In this document: piece after piece, positions 37,001 to 47,600 of the stretch | Layout of the letters: each line of letters starts with the position of its first letter | Numbering within the stretch: the stretch's first letter is position 1 | Assembly: GCF_947623445.1 (NCBI RefSeq) | Contig: NC_135243.1 | Location: 19,414,479 to 19,478,478 of the forward strand | Reading direction: 5' to 3' | Source: Clavelina lepadiformis | Taxonomy: Eukaryota > Chordata > Ascidiacea > Aplousobranchia > Clavelinidae | Length of the DNA stretch: 64,000 bases | Notes under the pieces: generated by a model | Told to the model about the DNA's origin: nothing | The model's database searches: none | The model's input: the letters and a program-made list of their open reading frames with translations, nothing else | Program-made: the position numbers and the translations under genes

Positions 37001-40000
37001 TCTTCTCAGTGATCGTCACAGTCCATTTATTTGTCTCATCGCTGTCGACTCTAGAGTAGCTGTTCGCTGCTTCGAGGAAGAAACCGAGGAAAATTCAAAA
37101 ACCAACGGATACGAATATTTGAAAAAGATAATAAATTTACCTTTTTGTTTGCCAGAAGTGAGTTAGAGAAGTTTAATAAACACCTCGGTACAACCGTGAA
37201 CTGCAATGAAAAAATATGTTCGTTTATTTATTCTTATTTTGCTGTTTTCTAGATAGATACCGGAGACAAAATTCAGTTCTTGGCTGGATTAATGGACGAA
37301 GCAGATGACACGAAAGATATCGTAGCTTATAAGACCGTTTTGGAGGAAGGTATATATATATCTTACAAAAGTTGTTGGTAATATTCGCAAATCTAGGATT
37401 AATTCAGCAAAACCAATTTGTGGTTTTTTCAGTTTTCTATAATCTCAAGTTATATGTTATACAAGTTATGTGCTGTCTAATGATGTGTTTTCAGGTTTCG
37501 ATAATATATTTTGTAAACAAAGCATTTTTGTATGTTAGGGATGTCAGAGCAGATAACTATTTCCTTGCCTCGACATACGCGTATGCCTCATCGTATGCGT
37601 ATGCCTCGACGTAGTATGCGTATGCCTCGACGTACTATGCTCATGCCACAAGTGGAAGCCATCTTAAAACCAAGGAAAGTTGAACACGTAGGTGCCTTTG
37701 TCAATGAAAACAAGTGTAATTTCCACTTTCTAAAATTATCGTTTTTAAATATCTAAACAATATAATACCAGTTTACATCGTTTGTACTGCATACAGCCAA
37801 TGCATTTCAGTGATATCTTGTTGCATGTAAATTTAATTTCAAGTTCGACGATTTGAAAATTCAAAGTCGCACACATTTAATACGCGATGTACCAGAACCC
37901 ATGTTCTCACAGGATGAAAGTATTGATGAAAAGCAAGGTAAGGACAATAAACAAAGTTTGAATTGTCTATTATCGCAAAACGAACACAAGAAACAAAAAC
38001 ATATTTATTGGCCAGTCGTTGCTACAACCATTGCTGAAGACCTTAAGTACAATTACCGCGAGATTGATTATTAGAAAGCGATAGATTGACGGCGCCTTGT
38101 ACGTCAGTATAGTAATCTTGTTTCCTTAAGTTTTGGCGCTTAAAATTGACTAAAGTTTTACAATGTTTTGCAGAAATATTCGTGCTTTATAAACAACGAA
38201 AACAATTACCTTTGTAGACGACATTTTAGATTCAAACATAAAATCTGCATCCAAAGCACAAGATGAAGTCATCTCGATACCCTTACCTTCGTCGACGTCT
38301 ATTCAATGGCCAACATCAACTAGGGAATCTCCGCCCATGACACCTAAAACGTCTTTGCCAAGGTCCTCGCCACTCTCAACAGAATCAAGCATCACAGAAG
38401 ATGAATCTTCAGTTTCAAGTAAATCCTCCATTCCAAAATCTACGCCTAGCCCAAGCACTTCTGATGCCTCAAGCAGCGAAAGCGAATTGACAGTTGAAAG
38501 TCAAGCGTCAACAAGAGCCCTGAAAACAATTTCCAACAGCTACAACCAACAGGAAGTCGCTGAAGCTCCGATCAATTTCCATCGATTTCTCTTCACATGC
38601 AGGTAAGATTTTGCAATTTGTCCGGTTATACGCGTATTCTACTAGCATTTGAGGTTGCAGTAATCCTTATTTAACCACAAGTCTGAAAACGTTAATACTG
38701 TATAATTTCCATTATGTTTATGACATAAAGGGATTTCATGTTGGAAAACAGTATGGTTGTAGAACACCTTCAGGGAAATCCAAGGAATATCAAACGAATA
38801 TTTAACGTCATATCCGTTACTGCTTCCATCATCCAATGTCATCAACGCAGGGTGAGTGACAAGGATATATTTCTGCTGTAAAGGTCATTCACGGTCATTT
38901 TATTAGATTTCTGCTTCGATTTCAGAGAGAAAAAGAAACTTTTCTCCGTCAGATATCGGAAAGAGAACATAGCGGAATATCTTCAGATGACGAAGAAGAT
39001 GAACAAAAACAACAAATTTTAGGTTAATGTTTTCCATATGCTTTCGAATGGATATTCATTTCATCAATATTGATTTCAAAATACTGTAATTCTCCGCATT
39101 ACCACACAAACATAATTCTATCATGTTCTGTATTGACCAAATACAGACACCAGAAATGTGTATCTGGCCCAAGACGTCGTTCTCTGGGTGATACTTGCAG
39201 ATCAGTGGCCCTACAGAACTAGTTACCTCCTTCAAGTCATAGAAGACGCCGATCAAAGGACTGCTGCTGGCAGAAGAAGCCAGCAGATAGTTGATAGCAC
39301 TCCCTTGGCTGATATATACATGTAGGACTATACTTTGCAATAAACACAAAATTCGCGGTACACCAAACCTTTTTGTACAAACAACATACAAGATTTAGAC
39401 TAATATTTGTCAAATGTTTTGCAGGACCGTCTGTAATGAACTTACAAGTTCTGATTCTTCTTGCAGTCTTCTGTCTCTAGATGGTGACCCAGATATCCTC
39501 TACAGCTATCTAGTTAACCTAAAAGAGAAAAATCGGTTGAACAAGTCAAGGGTGAAAGAACTTCTCAAATATACTGTCAATCTCGATTACAGTTTGAAAC
39601 AGGACATTTCATATGAACGTGGAATGAACGACATGGCAAACCTAACAAAGAGTAAACTGCATCAACAACACAAAGCAGATTCTCTAAGTTCACTCAACTT
39701 ATTTCAGTCAAACAACGATCAACAAGCCCCTGCTGTTCGCTTCGAACAATCCTGCTTCAGGTGCAAACAATTACCTCAAGATTGCAGGTGTTTCGAAGTG
39801 TTAGAAAAAAAAATTAATTTATTGCAAAACTGCCTCCCAACTTGCTACCGTTGCAAATGCATTGAACAAGAATGTTCATGCAGAGATAAGTGGATCGGGC
39901 AAATGAACGATCTAATGGGTGTAATAACACAACATCAAGACCAAATCGATTACTTGGGAACAGAACCGCCCTGTGGTTTTTGTCGTAAAGACAAAAGTGA

Positions 40001-40247
40001 AGAGTGTGTTTGCAATGAAGAATTTTGGACTATGCAGGACTACATAAAAAGTGTACAAGGAAATCATTTCGCAGAAACTGAGCAAAATTGTCACATATGT
40101 GGAAATATACGAGCCGAATGTTTTTGTCAGGCATATTCGGAACGGTTCTATTCATATGTCAAAGAAACTCTAACTGCTATCGAAAAGGAAGACCAAGCTG
40201 ACTATTTAGACTCATTCCATATAAATACAAGCTGTTGGCGTTGTTGA
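34039..40247 (+). CDS. KAP-family P-loop NTPase (Kidins220-like) with four-module Cys tail, intact copy
   Basis: Fifteen exons: 34039-34089 (start uncertain by 1 nt), 34159-34320, 34834-35314, 35488-36115, 36259-36450, 36564-36668, 36972-37157, 37253-37349, 37539-37687, 37844-37937, 38218-38602, 38731-38851, 38926-39022, 39147-39321 and 39425-40247; about 1248 aa. Walker A FAKWGSGKS (~57-64) is followed by a TM pair (~100-120, ~134-155), FNAWEY (~237), a second TM pair (~408-472) and Walker B VVITIDDLDRIP (~528). TM hairpins inserted inside the P-loop domain define the KAP family. Next come YEYLKKIINLPF, a Ser/Thr/Pro-rich linker (exon 11), NPRNIKRIFN, DQWPYRTSYL and LDGDPDILYSYL, all as in Kidins220. 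The last exon carries C-x2-C-x6/7-C-x-C modules near 1084, 1115, 1158 and 1197 and ends CWRC. The ankyrin repeats and SAM-like tail of vertebrate Kidins220 are absent. Likely a membrane-anchored scaffold ATPase. An AATAAA overlaps the stop codon (40247-40252); another lies near 40690. Confidence 0.88.
37580..37639 (+). repeat. Coding minisatellite in exon 9 of the KAP NTPase
   Basis: Three in-frame units of 18, 21 and 21 bp (CGTATGCCTCGACGTAGTATG type) encode RMPHRM, RMPRRSM and RMPRRTM. The homologous exon of the second gene (48151-48263) has no such repeat. Confidence 0.9.
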
Positions 40248-40904
40248 ATAAAACAAATCCTGCTAGAAACACATTCCTTAAAACTCATAACTATTTTCAA
40301 GTTATCTGTCACTTTACAAGAAGAAAAATGAGTGTATATGTATATATGTGTATTGTAAAAATCGGTCACATTTCTATTTGTTTGAGCTGCATATTTCTTT
40401 ACAATTCAATAACAAGCTTGTTGTCCAATATACAGAAATATCAAAATTAATCATGCATTTTTATTTCTTTACTAGTGCGTTCGACAGTGTAGATTGTTTT
40501 TGTGTACATATACTGTAACATGGCCAATGACTATGGTCATGAGTCGAATTTTTGATTTTGAATTCTCAACCTATGACCAATTTGGCACTTTCATATAGCA
40601 TTGCTTATGTAGCCTAGTAGTATAGCAATGTAGTATAGCAATGCTTATATTAGACTTTGTCCAAGCGTTTTGTGTGCACGTATAAGTTAATAAAGTGACA
40701 TATTACAGGTTGGGCAAGATTCAGTTTCGTATATAAGTTAACTGTTTACCATTTGTGCACTTCGTTTAGAAAAAAATCATAACTTACACGAAGTTACCAT
40801 ACACAAATTGTTGTGAGTACAGATTGCACTACACTACATGTAAGAAGTCGTTAACGCTTCCAATTTCTATAATATACTGTTGGTCAGAGGCATGCAACAG
40901 ACGG

Positions 40905-41801
40905 CATCCAGGCCGGATAGCGACTGTCAAAACAGCGACTGTCATAATGGCGACTTCATAATAGCGACGTAATCAAGTGAGCGACATTCCAAACAGCGAT
41001 TGTATAAATGCCGACCGCATTAAAACAGCGACTGTTATGATAGCGACTTAACTAGGCTTACCATATTTTTTTGATTGAAAAGCGGAAGAAAATGCAAACA
41101 AGTACCGGAACCGTACGAAATAAGTTCTTTCAATAACCTAACTGCAAAAAGATCATCTCCTCCTCCTCCTAGCCTACTATTACTCAACAGTGAACAAGCG
41201 AATGCGCTAACAATCAACTCACCACTGGACCAATTACCCGCTACAATGATGTAACAATTACTTTCACATTTAACACAACGAAACAAGAACACGCATCGGG
41301 TATTGCTTTTCAGCAAATTGGCTAAACAAACCAATCACATCATGCTAATATTCGTGTAGTGTGGGGCAATGCTGGCTCAGTAAATGCCAAAGCGGGACTT
41401 TTAGTTGACTGATCGGGACGCCGGGACAAAGCCTTTAAAAGCGGGACTGTCCCGGCTAAAACGGGACGTATGGTAAGCCTAGACTTAACTCGTGTTCACT
41501 GAGTTGAATTCACTGAGTCGAATGAGGCATTTATAAATGGAAGGCAACACTATGACGTGCATACGTGTGTAGAGAGGTGTGGGGGATGGAAGGTATGTGT
41601 GGAGGGGGTGAAAGAGTGCGTGTGCGCGTAAGCCTTGGATTTAATAAAAGAAGTGAGGTCGCTGTTGTGGCAGTCGCTGTTTTTGATGAATCGCTGTCGT
41701 GTAGTCGCTCTATTGACAGTCGCTGTTTTAAATGAATCGCAGTCGTGTGGTCGCTCTATTGATAGTCGCTGTTCTGACAGTCGCTATTTGGAACCCGAGC
41801 C
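40905..41801. mobile_element. Element with GCGACTG-rich inverted arms, interrupted by a MITE
   Basis: The left arm (about 40915-41044) and right arm (about 41650-41793, reverse complement) are both built from repeated AACAGCGACTGTCA / AGCGAC motifs. An 11-bp direct repeat GCAACAGACGG flanks the whole (40894-40904, 41802-41812), which may be a target duplication. No coding region is visible. The family is not one I can name. Confidence 0.6.
41053..41481. mobile_element. hAT MITE nested in the GCGAC-arm element
   Basis: The ends TAGGCTTACCATA and TATGGTAAGCCTA (with one extra mismatch inside) are inverted repeats. A perfect 8-bp duplication GACTTAAC lies on both sides (41045-41052, 41482-41489). 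The interior includes CGGGACTGTCCCGG, a subterminal motif typical of such hAT MITEs. It splits the left arm of the host element, so it is younger than that element. Confidence 0.88.
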
Positions 41802-41812
41802 GCAACAGACGG

Positions 41813-43421
41813 TTCGCGATAACTATATACTCATGTGCCCCACCTCCCACACAGGCTTCATCAAGTAAGCCATTATTTTGAAGTACTTTTGACAGTTGTC
41901 TGGCCCTTATAACATCATTACACTTGTACGTTGTATGGCTCATTGCGATAAATAGTCGCACGTCGTGCTATAGGTCTGCATAATCCCCATATGCTGCATT
42001 ATATTACTACCGGCAGTTGATGTTATCCTCGTTGTCCACGTTATAGTTATAGAGTTCATATAAAGTGCATAATATGTCACACTTGTAGGGCACGCAACTA
42101 TTTTTCGACCAGTTTTTATTAAAAGATAGGTGCAACATGTACTCAAGGTCTATATTTTATTTTAAATTCTAAAAGTTGTACTGGATTTCGAATCTTGACA
42201 TTTGTCTGTCTGTTTGTCAAATGATTTCAACTTTCAGTTTGTGGAACTAACATCCACGTATAGATAGCAAAAGATAGCAGTCAACTAAAGGAAATTGCCC
42301 AAAAGGCGCTTTTGCATAGAAAAGGCGGGGAAAACAACGGAAATCATACTGTTGAAAGCCAAAAGCATTCAAAACATATTTGGTAACGTGAGGGTGTTAT
42401 TATGCAATAATTTATTAGTAGTTAATTTTGAAACAAAGACTGCCCAAATTAACGCATGATCTAATTACTGTATTGGTTGCTAGTTAAAGATTGCTACGGT
42501 AGAGTGATAAGATGGATATTCAAGCAAACTGCAGGGAACTGTGTTTTTTGACAGAGTTGTTAGTCGGGTCGGGTTCGGAGATAAGTTTGAAAAAAAATCG
42601 CTTTAGATCCGGGCCCGAATTTATACTTACAATCTGCCACATTTGCATCCTGATTTTACTTTCTTTACACGAACGTGCATGCACACAACAGAGTGCTATA
42701 AAGCACCCACAGACCACTCCCACAAAGAGCAACTTTGAAAAGTATGTTGTGCCGAGTTGGTTTCCATTCGATAATGCAACTTTTACTTCAGTTAACTATT
42801 GTTTTTAAAGTTGTTGTGTCGTTTATAACTCATGGATTTGGGGCAGATAGTTTAATTGTTTTGTGCATAAATCATAATAAGTTTATTAATATAACCTTAT
42901 TGAATTATAATCTAATGTGCCTGCCATTGCCTGCATGCATAGTTCGTCGAATACGAACGTAAACAGGCGGCGCAGATAAGAATTATAATAAACGTACAGA
43001 TTTTATGCAATATTCTACAGTTAGCAGAGCTGAGTATTTACATTATTTTTATCAAGTTTATTTTCTCAAACATGCTATTTAACTATATTGTTCCAAAGAT
43101 CATGGAAACGTAAATCGGTAAATATTTGATACTGTACCGTAAACGTTACTCAGCAATCATGAATAAAATGGTATGAATATTATAATACTCTATATTTACG
43201 GATACAAAAACGTAAATATGAAATTTTCCTTATGTTTCCGACGTTGCCGATATTACATTATAGTGAAACATCTCCAAGGCTGTATGCTTTACCGCGAAGA
43301 GAAAGGCCTAAAGCATTGATAAGTGAACTATTACGCTTATACTATATCCCAAGCCATTGTAATTTGTAACCATTTGTAACCAATGCAACAGCACAGCCAA
43401 GTAGTCAGTCATACCTATATA
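41813..43421. other. Intergenic stretch between the two KAP genes
   Basis: AT-rich, with no exon chain or RNA gene recognised. From about 43300 it becomes weakly similar to the flank of the first gene near 32220, which marks the start of the second duplication unit. Confidence 0.45.
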
Positions 43422-43771
43422 CAGGGTTGCCATCGGTCTGGACTTAAAAATAAAGACGACTAGGAAACGAAAGAAGAATACTACCTTACACAGTGCACAA
43501 CAGAAGAAAACAATCGATGTTTCTAAAAAAAAAACCAAAACACGATTTGCATGTTCTTAATTTTAAATTTTGGTATCTCTTTGGTACCAAATGGTATACT
43601 AAAGGTGAAAAATACCCAAAATACGAACCTCTGCCCTAAAAATAAGACGAAAATAAGGACGCAAGTGAAAATAAGGACATTTCTTAGAAAAAAGGGCAAA
43701 AAGTATTTTCTAAGACACGGAGCTTTAAAATAAGGACAAATCTTAGAAATAAGGACGGTATGGCAACCCTG
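43422..43771. mobile_element. hAT MITE (350 bp), CAGGGTTGCCA ends
   Basis: The ends CAGGGTTGCCATCGG and CGGTATGGCAACCCTG are inverted repeats, with flanks CCTATATA and TCTATATA (7 of 8 bases equal) as the target duplication. The interior is rich in AATAAGGAC repeats. It is absent at the matching point of the first duplication unit, so it came in after the duplication. Confidence 0.85.
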
Positions 43772-44621
43772 TCTATATATATACCTATACTAACGATAAA
43801 GTCAAATCACGTCTTCTGCGACGTGACAACCTTAGAAAGGAAGTCGATAGCAATCATAGTTTGTGTTAACGTAAAACAAAATAGATGATATAGTCGAATG
43901 GATTAACAGAAACTGTAGCTGCATATAGTAGCAGAAGAGTGCTTCAAACTGGATCATTTTCAGTTAAATCACATTCGAAGTTTAATTTGGGCAAACTTAA
44001 TTGCGCTTTTAAGTACGCCACCTAGCAAGCTGTTAAAAGTTCCTGAAGGATATTCTTTGAAGTAGAAAACTTCGAACAGACTTTGTAAGTAAGTTTACCC
44101 AACCTAACATCAGCAATAACTGGTAAACAGAGGAAAATGTTCAGGAAAGCTCCATGTGCAGTATAGGAGAAGTCTAGTTAGCAGGTTTCTTTTTTCAGCG
44201 GTAGGTTATACCTGTTATATACCGCCAAATGACCTCATGGTAAATGCTTGGGCAATAACAAAAGCGTTGGTAGGTGGTGAGCGGACAATGTAATAGGTAC
44301 ACTTTTAACCCGTAGTAGTTGATTTAGAATATTGATAAAATCTATTATTTTATTAGACTTTTGAACCACATACTCTACACACATGTTTTAGCATATACAT
44401 TCAGCAGTACATAACCGGTTAAAGGGCTCACGTACGCCTTATTACAAACAAAGAAGAACAACTTATTGCCGTCACAAAAAGTGTAAAACGTAATGGGAAT
44501 CTGCTTATAGGTCTATAAGAAAGTATTTTATGCTGTTAGCAACTGATCTGCTTCCAGTAATTTGATGCACGCATTGAATAAAACGTGAAAAGTACATTAT
44601 AGTGAAGATAAAGTTACAAAT

Positions 44622-47600
44622 ATGCCACTGAAGGAAAATGCGTCGGAAGTGTTTAAGTCCATCCTACCACAAGGTAAACATAATAGGCAATAATAAACTT
44701 AGAATCCAAGTCACCTGCAAAAGTAAATAAACTATTTTACAGGTAACATACTAAACGACAATGGTACTGACGTCGACCATTTGGGTCATGTGGTTTATGC
44801 TGAAGCTCTGGTTCGACAAATTGAAAGAATCGAAACACCAATGACGATTGGAATTTTCGCGAAATGGGGCAGCGGGAAATCATTTCTTTTGAAACAAGTC
44901 GCAAGTAAACGTGCATTTTACAATCGGACTTTGAGCAAACCTGATAATATTTTTAGGAAATGCTAAAAACAACATTTACGTCTCGGACAGACCATTTAAA
45001 ACTGTCAAGTTAAAAAGTAAATAACTAAATATCACAATCGGTGAATCGTGTATATTTACATTATATAGACTGATCCGGCATACAGCTTTGCCATACTGTA
45101 GTTTTGAAACAAATTTTGTTGTCATAATTAGACCATAGTGAAATCGCTAATTTGTTGGCACTAACATCGAGTAGTGCCTTGGACTATAGGGAGCACAAAC
45201 ATATTTGTTTTAATCTAAAGGAAATACCGTCAACAGAACATCGAAATGCAAGTCCTGCCTTAAAATTTTAATTTATTTCTGTTCAAACTTGTTCACCAGA
45301 TTTAGTTGCTATGAAGCAGATGCAAAAAGAGACTGAACAAGAAAATAAGTCACCAAACGGGCATCGAATTATACATTCTACAAGCCTGGTGTTCGCTGTG
45401 TTTATGCTGTGTTTCGTCGTCCTTTTCACAATACTATCCATACGACCGGACTTTGCGACTGTCAACGCTTCAGTTGGAATCTTGCGCACTGCATCGTTGA
45501 TCTGCTTGATATTTTGCCTCTTTCTGTTTCTTTTAGCAGTTCAAAGATTGGGCAGTGATTTGGTCAAAAAAGGAAGTTTCAGTTACTTTGATATTTTACC
45601 TTATGCTTTTTTCACCAAGTTACCGATTTGCGAAAAGAAAACTGCTGTAGTTCGTGTAGCACCAAAGCAAAAGATAGCGTTACGACAGAGGGAAGTGCCC
45701 GAAAAGAAGTCGCCTTTTCTTGGAAATGCGGAAAGCAAAACGGAAAATACAGAACGCAAAAAGTCTTCAACTCGTCGCCGGTAAGACAGACAAAATGTTA
45801 AGCAAAAATTGATTAAAATATTTTACATATAGTAGAAAGAAATACTGCGCAAAATGATATTTAGTGTTTTAATAATAATAACTGTATACATACATATACA
45901 GATACATTTTTGTTCACTTTAACGCTTGGGAATATGCTGGATGTGACACCTTGTGGGCAGGGATTGTCACCAACCTGGCAGACAGCGTGGAAAATGAGTT
46001 TGGGAAATTAACAGCCCGACTATTTCGTACTATCAATCTGAGCGTGATAGACAAAGAGACTGCAGTTAATACAGCAACATCGTCTAAGTTATTTGTTCGA
46101 CTTCCCGCTAAACTGGAGCAAGAATCTGACGTGAAAAATATGATGAAAGAATACGGAGTGGTGAGGCATTGCAAACTTTTCAACCCAGCACGTCACACAG
46201 AATTTACGAAAAAAACAAACAATGACAATAATTGGTGGGAAGTTGGCTACAATCGCGCCAGGGAAGCAAGTGCTGCTATAAAGACATTATCAATCCTTGG
46301 AATACAGGCTCAGACAGATAAGCCGCTAGTAAATAAACCAGATGTTGATTCTTCATTGGCAGATAAAAGTCAGAACCAACGATCGTTTTGGAAACACTAT
46401 CTCAAGCACCCTCGAGTAACGTTTAAGGTCTCAAATTTAGCCTGGACTGTCCTGTTCTCAATAATATTACTGCTTGTGCCAGCTATATGCTCGTACGTCA
46501 TAGCTACCTATCAAAGCGGCGGAAGTGACGTAAGTAAAATTGCATCCAGTTAACAGTGTTATAGCCTAAGTATAGGCTGAGTAACTACAAGTCTTTTTTA
46601 TAATCAAAGCTATCCAGCACTACTGCAATAGTCACGCAAATTTTGTCGTGGCTACCTGCTGGAGTTGGGATATTTTATGGATTTGTCAAGTTTATTTGGG
46701 CGATGTTCAACTCACAAAGAAGCCGTGTCGAAAAAGCGCTAGAGGGCGTTAGAGGAAATTTGGCAGGAGAACTCGGATTCATGAACAAAATAAAAAGCGA
46801 GGTAAAAATTGTTTTGAGACGAAAACAATTTTCACAGTTTTTTTGGTTTAATAACTCATTAGGAAAGTTTTAGATTGCATGACGACTGTTTTTTATGTTT
46901 TTGAATTTCTCTAGGTGCATGCAATGAGCGATCTAATTCACACCATATAGAGTTCACTCACAATTTTGAATACAAAGTGATAATAACAATTGACGACTTA
47001 GACCGCATACCGCTGTCAAAGGTACGATCACACAAGCTTTTAGCATGTATTTAACTTTTTATGCATTAAGCAGGTATTTTTAACACAACTTTTGATATAT
47101 GCTGCTTTCAATTTTTTCTTGAGTAAATAAATGTAGGCCTATACACAACAAATATAAATATATACATATTTACAAATAGATATGTATAAAAAAAAGAGAT
47201 ATATACACACAATCAATAAAAATACAATCATATGCTGGTTACCATTTAAATAAATTATTTCGAATTTATTTAAATTTAAAAAAATTTATTTAAAATATTT
47301 AAAATTTGCTTGGAATTTTAAAATTGTTCTAAATAACGCATCAGAGTTTAATAAATCCGACTGATATGGTATAAATTTATTTAAAAATATCTTAAGTTTT
47401 ATGATAATACTTTAAATCACGACTTTTGCAGCAGATAGCTAGTGACTTTCAGGGGTAAAACCACTTGAACTACAAACAAGTAAATGAACAAATAACCAAG
47501 GAATCGGTAACCAGCTTCAGCTGCAAATAAGTAGCAGAATAAGTTACCTAAGATCTGGCAGGCTAACCAGTCTCACGTTGGCTTTTCAGGTAAGGTCAGT

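Noticed and set aside
45283-46183. Minus-strand frames opposite the KAP exons
   Set aside because: Present in both copies because the exons themselves are conserved; they are antisense shadows.
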